Assembly: GCA_944324255.1 (NCBI GenBank)
Contig: CALUVM010000004.1
Location: 41,354 to 105,353, forward strand
Reading direction: 5' to 3'
Source: Candidatus Gastranaerophilales bacterium
Lineage (GTDB): Bacteria; Cyanobacteriota; Vampirovibrionia; Gastranaerophilales; Gastranaerophilaceae
Length of the DNA: 64,000 nucleotides
The position numbers were made by a program, and so were the translations under genes. Shown piece after piece: positions 27,699 through 35,934 of the stretch (position 1 is the stretch's first letter; each line of letters opens with the position of its first letter). The notes beneath the pieces were generated by a model, which was not told where the DNA came from, ran no database searches, and was given only the letters and a program-made list of their open reading frames with translations.

Positions 27699-27869
27699 CT
27701 ATTTTGCAGAAATAGTTTTATCACTTTTTGTGATAATCAATTTATCGTTTTCCATTGTATATCTCACCATATTGGTATTCGGATCAACATCCAGCATCTG
27801 CAAGATGGTTGAATTAATACACAAAGCCCAGCCATTCCCGTTTCTTATTAATTTTCTATCAAATGCCAT
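27699..27869 (-). CDS. Small AbrB/MazE-like swapped-hairpin protein, 56 aa
   Basis: The frame encodes MAFDRKLIRNGNGWALCIN, then STILQMLDVDPNTNMVRY and ENDKLIITKSDK. The order K-(L/I)-x-x-x-G-N-G/S-x-A-L-x-I, then a hydrophobic ...L-x-(V/I)-x-P, then a beta strand D-K-L-I-I, matches SpoVT-AbrB/MazE DNA-binding domains. A TATAAT box stands 15 bases before the ATG. No toxin gene lies beside it, so it may be a solitary regulator rather than an antitoxin. Confidence 0.7.
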   Translation of the reverse strand: MAFDRKLIRNGNGWALCINSTILQMLDVDPNTNMVRYTMENDKLIITKSDKTISAK

Positions 27870-28008
27870 ACTCAAACACCTTACATTATACTTGACAATA
27901 TCATACTTATTATTTAGCTTTTTCTCTAATGGTACTTAGTATGGTTAAATGTAAGTTACATAAACCGGCAAAATTTCGGATTACTAAATAGAATAAATGT
28001 ATATATTC

Positions 28009-29079
28009 TTATTTAACAGACAACTCGCAGCACATCTGGCAGGCACCGAAAGTTCCGCCGGATGCTTTCAAATTCTTTCTGAAACAGCAATAATGCGGGC
28101 TGTTAAATAGTTCTTTCAAGGATTTTTCTTTTACATTCCCTATTTTTTGAGAAAGACAAGGGTAAACAAACCCTTCCGGATTAATCATCATATTGTTATA
28201 AGGGTATGTACACGGTTTATAAATCTCGCTGAGCGGAATCTCGGGCGGAGTATTAAAAAATTTTTCAATTCCCGAAATCGGATTTTTCAGATACTCAAAC
28301 TTCGGTGAAAAACGGATTTTAACCCTTGATTTTTTGGATAGACATTCTATCTCTTGATAAATTTCTTTAAAATGTTCCATATCAAAATAAAGTTTAATCG
28401 GATAATTTTGGTTATATTCCGGTATAAAACTCTCTTCAAGGCGGGAATTCTGCTTCCAGTTATTATTTCTCAAAAAAGAAATCGAAAGAAAATCAAATCC
28501 CATATCAGTACACATTTTATAGAGTTTGGGAAGGTCATCCAGATTATTATCAAGCACAATAGTTTTAATATCTACCATCTGGCGTGGGTTTTGGGACTTC
28601 AAGTTCTCGAGATTTGAAACTATTTTATCAAAAATTCCTTCTTTACCCCTGTTTTTATCGTGGGTTGCACCGTATCCGTCAAGCGAAACCGAGAGCAAAA
28701 GCAGATGATATTTTATAAAGGCTTTAATTATCTCATCATTTATCAAAATCCCGTTTGAAACAACATGGGTTTTCCCGAAAACTCTTTTGGATACAGCTTC
28801 CAGTATCTCAACAAAATCTTTTCTGACTAAAGGCTCGCCGCCAACAAGAGTAACTATTGAATAAAAAGGAATCTGGCAGATAACCTTTTTCCACTCCTCA
28901 AGAGTCAGCTCCTGTTTGTTTCTTTCATTCCCCACATAGCAATAAGGGCAGGAAAGATTACACCTGTAAGTAAGTTCAAGAAAGTATCTGAAAGGGATTT
29001 TTGCTCTCCCGTACTTATCATTATAAGAAAGCGAAGTGTAGAAATCCCTTAATTTATCAAATAGAAACGAGTAGTTCAT
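28009..29079 (-). CDS. Radical SAM protein with SPASM-type C-terminus
   Basis: The 356-residue protein has the radical SAM motif CNLSCPYC (CxxxCxxC) near residue 40, followed by GGEPLVRKDF near 87 (SAM-binding GGEP), and a TIM-barrel body. The C-terminus has MINPEGFVYPCLSQKIGNV and CQMCCEL, the cysteine set of a SPASM auxiliary-cluster domain (first cysteines at CTYPYN and PCL). SPASM proteins usually modify peptides or small molecules; no precursor peptide is visible nearby. Its ATG overlaps by one base the stop of the TrpD-like gene upstream, so the pair is translationally coupled. Confidence 0.9.
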   Translation of the reverse strand: MNYSFLFDKLRDFYTSLSYNDKYGRAKIPFRYFLELTYRCNLSCPYCYVGNERNKQELTLEEWKKVICQIPFYSIVTLVGGEPLVRKDFVEILEAVSKRVFGKTHVVSNGILINDEIIKAFIKYHLLLLSVSLDGYGATHDKNRGKEGIFDKIVSNLENLKSQNPRQMVDIKTIVLDNNLDDLPKLYKMCTDMGFDFLSISFLRNNNWKQNSRLEESFIPEYNQNYPIKLYFDMEHFKEIYQEIECLSKKSRVKIRFSPKFEYLKNPISGIEKFFNTPPEIPLSEIYKPCTYPYNNMMINPEGFVYPCLSQKIGNVKEKSLKELFNSPHYCCFRKNLKASGGTFGACQMCCELSVK

Positions 29080-30104
29080 TAAACAGCACTCCCCGTAAGA
29101 CTTGTAAGCTTCTCTGCTGCTTTCCCATTAACAAGAGCATCTTTAATATGTGAAATCCCGCTTCCAATCGAACCGTAACATTTACCCCCGCCAAGATAAA
29201 GCATGGCAGACGCATTGAGCAGTATGATATCAGTTTTTGCGGAATTATCTTTTCCTGACAAAATTTTTCTTGCAAAATTTGCGTTTTCTTTGCTGTTTCC
29301 TCCTTGGAGTTCTTCAAGCTTACATCTTTTCAGCCCGAAATCTTCCGGAGAAAGGGTATAATCCTTAAGTTTGCCGTCTTTTAGTTCAGTAACATCCGTT
29401 TCGGCACAAAGGCTGATTTCATCCATATTAGGGTTTTTAGAATTCACTACAAGGGCTCTTTTCGTACCCAGTTTTAATAAAACCTCTGCAATCTTAGGAC
29501 GCATAGCGGAAGAAGATACTCCGAGAAGCTGAGCTTCCGGAAACGATGGATTAATAAGCGGTCCTAAATAGTTAAAAATCGTTTTTTTACCGAGTTTTTG
29601 GCGGTAAATATTATTGATTTCAGCAAAGCCGTTAAAGTTAGGAGAATGCACAAAGGCAATACCGTTTTTCTTAAAATCTCTTACGGCTTCTTCAGGAGTC
29701 TTAACAACAGGAATATTCAACTCTTTTAAAAGGTTTGTACTACCGCATGCGCTTGTAATTGAGGAATTTGTCTGTTTAATTACCTTTAGACCCAGAGTTG
29801 ATGCCGCAATAGCAGAAATTGTTGAGATATTAATAGTAGAAGACATATCAGCGCCTGTTCCGCAGCTGTCCGTAATAAATTCTTCCGTGATTACCATTCT
29901 GGAATACTTCCTCATTGAAGATACAAAATAAAAAAGTTCTTCGGCAGAAATTTCTTTATTATTGGTAGAGTCAAGAAAATCCAGAACCTGAGCTTCATTA
30001 AGATTATTATTTGCAGCAATAAAATCAATTGCGCCTTCTACATCTTCCCGATTTAAGTCCTGCCTTCTTAATAGTTTTTCTGTAATATTTTGAAGTTCAT
30101 TCAT
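29079..30104 (-). CDS. TrpD-like phosphoribosyltransferase with altered substrate loop
   Basis: The fold is that of anthranilate phosphoribosyltransferase: DSCGTGADMSSTINISTISAIAA (PRPP site), TIFNYLGPLINPS, and MDEISLCAETDVTEL with PEDFGLKR. It has 341 residues, a normal length. Two signature stretches differ: GTGGD is GTGAD, and the anthranilate-side KHGNR is KQTNS. The PRPP-binding NIST, lysine and DE pair are kept. It may therefore phosphoribosylate another acceptor. No other tryptophan gene is nearby; it is coupled to a radical SAM gene. It has a TATAAT box 6 bases before the ATG. Confidence 0.8.
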   Translation of the reverse strand: MNELQNITEKLLRRQDLNREDVEGAIDFIAANNNLNEAQVLDFLDSTNNKEISAEELFYFVSSMRKYSRMVITEEFITDSCGTGADMSSTINISTISAIAASTLGLKVIKQTNSSITSACGSTNLLKELNIPVVKTPEEAVRDFKKNGIAFVHSPNFNGFAEINNIYRQKLGKKTIFNYLGPLINPSFPEAQLLGVSSSAMRPKIAEVLLKLGTKRALVVNSKNPNMDEISLCAETDVTELKDGKLKDYTLSPEDFGLKRCKLEELQGGNSKENANFARKILSGKDNSAKTDIILLNASAMLYLGGGKCYGSIGSGISHIKDALVNGKAAEKLTSLTGSAV

Positions 30105-30110
30105 AGCTTA

Positions 30111-30116
30111 ATTATA
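30111..30116 (-). promoter_or_regulatory. -10 box directly before the TrpD-like gene (leaderless type)
   Basis: TATAAT on the minus strand is followed by only TAAGCT before the ATG at 30104. The -35 at 17-bp spacing is CTGCAA, the reverse complement of the pgk -35 box, so the two divergent promoters share that hexamer. Confidence 0.5.
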
Positions 30117-30133
30117 CTCCAATATGATTTTGA

Positions 30134-30162
30134 TTGCAGGGGATTTTTGTTTTTACTATAAT
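30134..30162 (+). promoter_or_regulatory. pgk promoter
   Basis: TTGCAG (30134-30139), a 17-bp spacer and a perfect TATAAT (30157-30162). The leader then carries AAGGAAAGAG before the ATG at 30192. Confidence 0.7.
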
Positions 30163-30191
30163 TGACATGCAAATAAGAAAGGAAAGAGATT

Positions 30192-31388
30192 ATGAAAAAA
30201 TCAATTAAAGATTTAGGCGACATCAAAGGTAAAAAAGCTCTTGTAAGAGTTGATGTTAACGTACCTCTTGATGAAAACAAAAATGTTACTGATGATACCC
30301 GTATTCAGGCAATCGTTCCTACAGTAAACGCTTTGACCGAAAAAGGTGCTAAAGTTATTCTTATGGCTCACTTAGGCAGACCAAAAGGCGAAAGAAATAT
30401 GGAATTTTCTCTTGCTCCGGTTGCTAAATATATGTCTAAAGTTTTTGGACAAGAAATTGTATTTATTCCGTCAGTTGAAGAAGCTCCGGCTTATGTAGAA
30501 AAATTACAGGACGGACAAATTGCTTTATTAGAAAATATCCGTTTCTATAAAGCAGAAGAAGCAAAAGACGACGATATGACTTTTGCTCAAGAACTTGCTA
30601 AACTTGGTGATTTCTATGTAAATGACGCTTTCGGCGCAGCTCACAGAAACCACACTTCTACAGCTAAATTGGCTAAAATCCTTAAACCGGCTGTTTCAGG
30701 TTTGTTAATGGAAAAAGAAATCAGATGCTTATCTCAAGCTCTTGATAATCCGACAAGACCGTTCACCGCAGTTGTAGGCGGTGCTAAAGTTTCTTCTAAA
30801 ATCGGTGTTTTAGAAAACTTGCTTGATAAAGTTGATAATATGATAATCGGCGGCGGTATGGCTTATACTTTCGTTAAAGCTAACGGCGGAAAAATCGGTA
30901 ACTCAATCTGCGAAGACGACCAGCTTGATGTAGCTAAAGCTATTGAAAAGAAAGCTGCTGAAAAGGGTGTTAAACTCGTTATGGCAACTGATGTTCTTGT
31001 TACTGATGATTTCTCAGGCAACGGAACAAATAAATTCGTTAAGATTACTGAAATCCCTGACGGGTTTGAAGGTGTTGATGCAGGTCCTGATTCAAGAAAG
31101 GCTTTTGCTGATGTAATTAAATCATCAAAAACAATTCTTATGAACGGTCCTGTAGGCGCATTTGAAAATCCTAAATTTGCAGAAGGTACAAAAGCTGTTT
31201 TAGATGCTATTGTTGAAGCTACTAAAAACGGTGCTGTATCAGTTATCGGCGGCGGAGATTCTGTTTCTGCAGCTAAGAAATTCTGCAAAGCAGAAGATTT
31301 CACTCACGTATCAACCGGCGGCGGAGCTTCTCTTGAATTTATTGAAGGAAAAGTTCTTCCTGGTGTTGCTGCACTGGATGATAAGTAA
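30192..31388 (+). CDS. pgk: Phosphoglycerate kinase
   Basis: The 398-residue glycolytic enzyme makes ATP from 1,3-bisphosphoglycerate. Family signatures are RVDVNVPLDE, MAHLGRPKGE, LLENIRFYKAEE, DAFGAAHRNHTSTA, VVGGAKVSSKIGVLENL and the nucleotide-binding VIGGGDSVSAA. Length and start (AAGGAAAGAG before MKKSIKDLGD) are normal. It has its own promoter and terminator and shows no unusual feature. Confidence 0.98.
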   Translation: MKKSIKDLGDIKGKKALVRVDVNVPLDENKNVTDDTRIQAIVPTVNALTEKGAKVILMAHLGRPKGERNMEFSLAPVAKYMSKVFGQEIVFIPSVEEAPAYVEKLQDGQIALLENIRFYKAEEAKDDDMTFAQELAKLGDFYVNDAFGAAHRNHTSTAKLAKILKPAVSGLLMEKEIRCLSQALDNPTRPFTAVVGGAKVSSKIGVLENLLDKVDNMIIGGGMAYTFVKANGGKIGNSICEDDQLDVAKAIEKKAAEKGVKLVMATDVLVTDDFSGNGTNKFVKITEIPDGFEGVDAGPDSRKAFADVIKSSKTILMNGPVGAFENPKFAEGTKAVLDAIVEATKNGAVSVIGGGDSVSAAKKFCKAEDFTHVSTGGGASLEFIEGKVLPGVAALDDK

Positions 31389-31401
31389 AAATAAAATTTA
31401 T

Positions 31402-31441
31402 AACAACAAGGGCGGGTGCTAAAGCACCCGCCCTTGTTGTT
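31402..31441 (+). terminator. pgk terminator
   Basis: A long perfect stem (AACAACAAGGGCGGGTGCT with its reverse complement) with a tight loop, followed by T-rich sequence. Confidence 0.85.
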
Positions 31442-31471
31442 TAAATAAAACTTTTTTGAATTTAATTACTT

Positions 31472-31560
31472 TGAAGGTTTCTTTTTCTTTATTTGCGAGG
31501 CAAAAAGAAAGAAACCTTCACAAAGAAAAAAAAGCATGCCTTGTCGAATTTTCCTTTCGG
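31472..31560 (+). repeat. Hairpin repeat family, copy 1 with tail
   Basis: Arms TGAAGGTTTCTTTTTCTTT and its near reverse complement ending GAAACCTTCA (31472-31520), loop with TTTGCGAGG. The tail CACAAAGAAA...CGAATTTTCC...GGAAAATCC is shared with copies 3 and 4. Confidence 0.6.
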
Positions 31561-31711
31561 AAAATCCCTGTTAATCGTATCCCGCGCCGCGAGCGTGTGC
31601 CTTAAAAAGGCACTATAGCGAGCGTAAGTGTGCAGGCTCTTTGCCTGCAACAGCCATTTAATCTATGCCCGTTAGGGTATTGTAAACAACATTGATTTTC
31701 TCTTTCTTTGG

Positions 31712-31756
31712 GTGAATTTCTTTCTCTTTGCTTTGGTTAAAGAGAAAGAAATTCAC
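31712..31756 (+). repeat. Hairpin repeat family, copy 2 (hairpin only)
   Basis: A perfect 18-bp stem, GTGAATTTCTTTCTCTTT / AAAGAGAAAGAAATTCAC, with loop GCTTTGGTT. The arm is identical to that of the copy at 58910. Confidence 0.7.
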
Positions 31757-31818
31757 GTAATAAAAAGGTATTTTAAGAATTTTTTTGAAGAAAAAATGTT
31801 TATTAGAAATTTTTCCTT

Positions 31819-31915
31819 GGAGATTTCTTTCTCTTTATTTGCGAGGTAAAGAAAAAAAACTTCACAAAGAAAAAGAAAACACACTTTGTTGAATTTTTCT
31901 TTTAGGAAAATACCT
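31819..31915 (+). repeat. Hairpin repeat family, copy 3 with tail
   Basis: GGAGATTTCTTTCTCTTT, loop ATTTGCGAGG, imperfect opposite arm, then CACAAAGAAAAAGAAA and GAATTTTTC...GGAAAAT as in copies 1 and 4. Confidence 0.55.
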
Positions 31916-31941
31916 CTTTGAAATTTGCTATTATATACTAA

Positions 31942-31978
31942 AACGAGGCGGCGAAATTTCCAATTTCGCCGCCTCGTT
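31942..31978 (-). terminator. adk terminator
   Basis: A perfect 17-bp stem (AACGAGGCGGCGAAATT and reverse complement) with a 3-base loop, just after the adk stop on the minus strand. Confidence 0.8.
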
Positions 31979-31994
31979 CTTTAATTACTTAAAA

Positions 31995-32654
31995 TTAACC
32001 ATTTACTACCGCTAAAAGTCTTTCCCAAACTTCATCTATTGAACCGTTCGCATCAATTTTATATAGCACGCCTTTGTCCTCATAAAATTTAACGAGAGGT
32101 GCTGTTTGTTCAAAATACGTATCAAACCTTGCTTTTGCAGTTTCAGCATTATCATCTGCTCTGGTTTTTAATTCAACATTACATTTATCACAGATATTTT
32201 CTACTTTAGAAGGCTTAAATTTTTTGTTATAAATCTCTCCGCAAACAGGACAAGACTGGCGGTAGATAATTCTTTCAAGCAGAATTTGAGTATCAATATC
32301 GAAATAGATAGCTTTAAAAGAAGCAGGGGTGTTTCCGTCAACTTCTTTATTAATAAGCTCTAATTTTTCTGCCTGTTCAATACTTCTAGGATACCCGTCA
32401 AGGACATAGCCGTTTTTGCATGCATCTTCGGCTAATTTTTTACCGATAATTCTTGCAACCAGATCAATCGGAACAAGCTGTCCTTTATCAATAAAAGACT
32501 TTGCTGTTTTCCCTTCTTCCGAACCGCTTGCCATTTCTGCTCTAAGAAGTGAACCGGTGTCAATATGCGGAAGATTCAAATATTCAGACAATCTGTTTGT
32601 TTGAGTACCTTTGCCGCATGCCGGCGGTCCTAAAAAAATCAATTCTTTTTTCAT
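31995..32654 (-). CDS. adk: Adenylate kinase, zinc-lid type
   Basis: The 219-residue enzyme interconverts ATP+AMP and ADP. The P-loop GPPACGKGTQ is near residue 10, with the GSLLRAEMASGSEEG and DGYPRSIEQAE nucleotide-binding segments. The lid carries CPVCGEIY and CDKCN, the four cysteines of a structural zinc site as in Gram-positive and cyanobacterial long-form enzymes, then TRADDN. AAAGGGAG precedes the ATG. Confidence 0.97.
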   Translation of the reverse strand: MKKELIFLGPPACGKGTQTNRLSEYLNLPHIDTGSLLRAEMASGSEEGKTAKSFIDKGQLVPIDLVARIIGKKLAEDACKNGYVLDGYPRSIEQAEKLELINKEVDGNTPASFKAIYFDIDTQILLERIIYRQSCPVCGEIYNKKFKPSKVENICDKCNVELKTRADDNAETAKARFDTYFEQTAPLVKFYEDKGVLYKIDANGSIDEVWERLLAVVNG

Positions 32655-32697
32655 ATTAACTCCCTTTCTTTTGTAAAATTTTATTTTATCTTAGTAT

Positions 32698-32811
32698 CGG
32701 GCAGGTATGCATAAATTTGCATTTTTCCCTTATTCCCTTAATCACCCAGACACCTACTTATTATTCACTAATCACTCAATCACTCAATCCCCTATTCACT
32801 ATTCACTAATT
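32698..32811 (-). repeat. Dispersed repeat array with full conserved tail (inverse orientation)
   Basis: On the minus strand: degenerate units AGTGAATAGTGAATAGG, GATTGAGTGATTGAGTGATTAG, then GTGATTAAGGGAATAAGGG, AAAAATGCAAATTTATG, CATACCTGCCCGA. It fills nearly all of the adk-folC gap. Confidence 0.8.
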
Positions 32812-32817
32812 ATACCC

Positions 32818-33957
32818 CTAAAACTTCATCTTTCCAATCATGTAAAACGAACCGCATATAATATTTAATTTATCCGGAGTAAGTTTAACTTTCTCCGTAT
32901 ATTGTTCTGCCCCAACCGGACAATTCTCCTTCAGGATTTCATAACTACATGCATTCGGATAATTAAACCCGTTGAGATACACTTCATCCCCGTTTTGGAA
33001 AAGTATTTTCATCATTTGGGAATAATCTTTTGTCTTAAGGCATCCGAACACAAACCTGCGAGCCTGATTCGGGAAATAATAATCAAGATTATTTCTTAAA
33101 GCTAGAATCCCGTTGGGATTATGAGATGCATCAATTATTAAGTTTTTCTCTTTAATATATTCAAACCTGCACGGGTTCTTAACCTTGCTCAAACCCGCTT
33201 TAATAGTTTCTTCATCAATATTTTTGAAAAGATAATTTATTGCGGTAATCACAAGCGCAAGATTCTCAACCTGATGCAACCCCTTCAAAACAAGAGAATC
33301 AATAAAATCCTGCGGAACATAAGGGGATACAAATACAAGCATAGAGTTTAATTCGTCAGCTCTATCCCTTATAGCTTCATATCCCATTGATGTTATTACG
33401 GGGCAATCCGGCTTGATTATTCCGGCTTTTTCAAAAGCAATTTTTTCTTTAGTATCGCCAAGCCTGTCAGTGTGGTCTAAATCAATCTGGGTTATTATTG
33501 CACATAGATTTTCTTTAATAACATTTGTAGCATCAAACCTTCCGCCAAGACCGGTTTCCAGAATTACAATATCAACATTATTACGTTTGAAATACAAAAA
33601 CATCATTATTGTGAGTATTTCAAACTCGGTTAAATGGACTTTGATTTGACTAACTTCTTCGAATAAAGAAGCAAAATCTTCTTGAGAAATATCTTTACCG
33701 TTGATTTTAATTCTCTCAGTATAATCGTATATATGCGGCGAAGTATAAAGTCCTGTTTTGTATCCGGCTTCTTGAAGAATAGAATCGAGCATTGTGCAGA
33801 CAGAGCCTTTTCCGTTTGTTCCGGCAACATGAATGCATTTTAGACTATCCTGCGGATTCCCGAGAATCTCAAGGGCTTGTTGAATCCTCTCCAGACCCAG
33901 TTCAATATAAAACATCCCTCGAGATGTAAGTTTTTCTATTGCTTCGGAGTAATTCAT
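32818..33957 (-). CDS. folC: Folylpolyglutamate/dihydrofolate synthase
   Basis: A Mur-ligase-like ATP enzyme that adds glutamate to (dihydro)folate. Motifs are GTNGKGSVCTMLDSIL (P-loop, near residue 48), TSPHIYDYTERIKIN, ILETGLGGRFDATNVI, ITQIDLDHTDRLG and LIIDASHNPNG. The 379-residue length is at the short end of the usual 400-430, with a compact C-terminal domain. GGGAAG lies six bases before the ATG at 33957 (MNYSEAI) and directly abuts an ATG two codons earlier. It follows the sensor kinase gene by 17 bp and is probably in its transcript. Confidence 0.93.
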   Translation of the reverse strand: MNYSEAIEKLTSRGMFYIELGLERIQQALEILGNPQDSLKCIHVAGTNGKGSVCTMLDSILQEAGYKTGLYTSPHIYDYTERIKINGKDISQEDFASLFEEVSQIKVHLTEFEILTIMMFLYFKRNNVDIVILETGLGGRFDATNVIKENLCAIITQIDLDHTDRLGDTKEKIAFEKAGIIKPDCPVITSMGYEAIRDRADELNSMLVFVSPYVPQDFIDSLVLKGLHQVENLALVITAINYLFKNIDEETIKAGLSKVKNPCRFEYIKEKNLIIDASHNPNGILALRNNLDYYFPNQARRFVFGCLKTKDYSQMMKILFQNGDEVYLNGFNYPNACSYEILKENCPVGAEQYTEKVKLTPDKLNIICGSFYMIGKMKF

Positions 33958-33974
33958 ATCCATCTTCCCAAAAA

Positions 33975-35852
33975 CTAAGATTCGCTTTCAGCCGGAAGCA
34001 TGTTCTTAGGTATATATTCTTCCAAATCCTCATCAGCAGGCTTAATCGGAAGTCTAAATCCGAAAGTGGAGCCTTCACCCTCTTTAGATTGAACAAATAC
34101 CTGACCGTGATGGTGTTTTTCAATAGTAACCTTAACCAGATGCAGACCGAGTCCCGTTCCTTTGACCGTATGGGTATCATTCTCAACACGGAAGAATCTG
34201 TCAAATATTTTCTTTTGATATTTTTCCGGAATCCCAGGACCTTGATCTTCAACGCTTACTTCCACATACTCTCCGTCACGTGAGCGTTCAACCCTTATCT
34301 TAATACGTTTTCCGTCAGGAGAATATTTAATAGCGTTAGATAAAATATTCATAAAGGCTCTGGAAATACTGTCTACATTCAAATAAATTTCAGGTAAATC
34401 CGGTTCTTTCATAACAGAAATAGTCAGGTCATGCTCTTTTGCAAGAACCTGTACCTGATTTACACAATCCTCAATAATCTCCATAATATTCTGTTTAGTT
34501 TTTTCAAGTTTAATATTTTGAGATTCATATCTTGAGAAATCAAGAATATCGTTAACCATTCTGTTCAGTCTGATAACTTCCTGATTCATGACCCCGATAA
34601 ATTCTCTCTGGGTATTGAAATCAAAATCATTACCGTAATTGTAGAGAGTATCAATATAACTTCTTAATACGGTTACAGGTGTTCTTAATTCATGAGAAAC
34701 ATTTGAGATAAAGTGCGACCTGAGTTCATCCATCTCAACATCTTTCGTTACATCAATCAGAACTATAATATACCCGACATAAGAATTTGAACGGGTAAAC
34801 ATCGGCGAAATTAAACATCTTAAAATTCTGTTATCAATTGTAATATTAAAAGGTACCGGAGCACTGTCTTCTTCAAGCGGAGTATCCTTGAACTGTGCAA
34901 TCTTATCACTGAAACAGAATTCACCGCTGGAATCACAGAATTGTTGAATTTGAGTCCCGACTATATCCTCTTCATCAACTTCCAGCAGTTTTTTAGCATG
35001 GTTATTGACCATAATAACTTTATCATGGTTATCACATACAACAACGCCGTTAACAATACTCATCAAGACCGATTCAAGTTTATTTCTTTCAAAAGTCAAG
35101 CTTTCGATGGTTTGTTCATTATACCTGCTGAGTTTTTCCGACATGTCATTGAATGCGCCGTAAAGCTCTTTAACTTCCTTATCAACATCCCTATCGTCTA
35201 TCATATAACCAAACTCGCCCGAGGAAATCTTTTTAACCCCTTGATAAAGTTTCCTGAGCTCACGGGTAATAATGGAAGAATTCATATAAACAATACCTGC
35301 AACTACAAGCCATGCAAGCGCAAACACCAGAGCTATGGACACTTTTGAAGTAGCTGCAACTTTATCCATAATTTTGCCGGAAAGTCCGACTGTTACAGAA
35401 CCGACATTTACCGCTTCGCTCAAATTCTTAACTACCATCGGAGAACTTACGGTAATTCTTGCCTTTTCTGCCTGCTCCGGATAATCATCCTTACTTGAAT
35501 AAATAATCTTAGAACTGTTATCTTTAAAAATAATAAACGCTATATCATCATTGCTTCTCAATATAGAAGTGGAATTTGTCCTAAGAGCATCGTATTTTGC
35601 AAGCTGCGGAACTTCTTTTGTAACCTCAACACCTTCAATAGCAAGTGTTTTTGATAAAACTTGAGCAAAGTTTTTGTAAGCATTGTTCATATTTTTATCA
35701 ATACTGTACGTTGCAAAACATGCTGTGCAAAAAATAAAAACAGTACTAAGCACAAGACCTGTAATAATAAGCCTTGTTTGAGCTGTCATCTTCTTTTTAG
35801 CTTTTTTTCTCCCCGGTGGAGTTTTTAACCCTTCAGCGCTGTTATCTTCCAT
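33975..35852 (-). CDS. Membrane sensor histidine kinase (HAMP-PAS-HisKA-HATPase)
   Basis: From the ATG at 35852 the protein has 625 residues. After a short basic N-terminus come membrane segment 1 (LIITGLVLSTVFIFCTACFA), an about 130-residue extracytoplasmic sensor, membrane segment 2 (VSIALVFALAWLVVAGIVYM), a HAMP linker, a PAS domain (SIVNGVVVCDNHDKVIMVNN), HisKA with FISNVSHELRTPVTVLRSYI (phosphorylated His), and HATPase boxes with NAIKYSPDG (N), DQGPGIP (G1) and GTGLGLHLVKV (G2). The layout is WalK/PhoR-like. No response regulator is adjacent. The in-frame TTG at 35888 lies inside the -35 box, so 35852 is the likelier start. Confidence 0.93.
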   Translation of the reverse strand: MEDNSAEGLKTPPGRKKAKKKMTAQTRLIITGLVLSTVFIFCTACFATYSIDKNMNNAYKNFAQVLSKTLAIEGVEVTKEVPQLAKYDALRTNSTSILRSNDDIAFIIFKDNSSKIIYSSKDDYPEQAEKARITVSSPMVVKNLSEAVNVGSVTVGLSGKIMDKVAATSKVSIALVFALAWLVVAGIVYMNSSIITRELRKLYQGVKKISSGEFGYMIDDRDVDKEVKELYGAFNDMSEKLSRYNEQTIESLTFERNKLESVLMSIVNGVVVCDNHDKVIMVNNHAKKLLEVDEEDIVGTQIQQFCDSSGEFCFSDKIAQFKDTPLEEDSAPVPFNITIDNRILRCLISPMFTRSNSYVGYIIVLIDVTKDVEMDELRSHFISNVSHELRTPVTVLRSYIDTLYNYGNDFDFNTQREFIGVMNQEVIRLNRMVNDILDFSRYESQNIKLEKTKQNIMEIIEDCVNQVQVLAKEHDLTISVMKEPDLPEIYLNVDSISRAFMNILSNAIKYSPDGKRIKIRVERSRDGEYVEVSVEDQGPGIPEKYQKKIFDRFFRVENDTHTVKGTGLGLHLVKVTIEKHHHGQVFVQSKEGEGSTFGFRLPIKPADEDLEEYIPKNMLPAESES

Positions 35853-35859
35853 ACCTGAA

Positions 35860-35888
35860 ATTATATCACGTAAAATGTTTTGTAGCAA
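35860..35888 (-). promoter_or_regulatory. Promoter of the sensor kinase gene, leaderless type
   Basis: On the minus strand: TTGCTA (35888-35883), a 17-bp spacer, TATAAT (35865-35860, extended form TGATATAAT), then 7 bases to the ATG at 35852. Confidence 0.65.
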
Positions 35889-35934
35889 ATAGGGAAGGGG
35901 AAGTGAATAGGTGATTAAAGAATTATTCCCTCAC

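Larger units (their letters stand above)
31442..31941. other. 500-bp gap filled with hairpin repeats, no gene seen
   Basis: Between the pgk and adk terminators there is no convincing frame. It holds three members of a pyrimidine/purine hairpin repeat (31472, 31712, 31819) and two short hairpins in between (GTGCC...GGCAC near 31600; GCAGGC...GCCTGC near 31640) with AGCGAGCG motifs. Confidence 0.7.
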
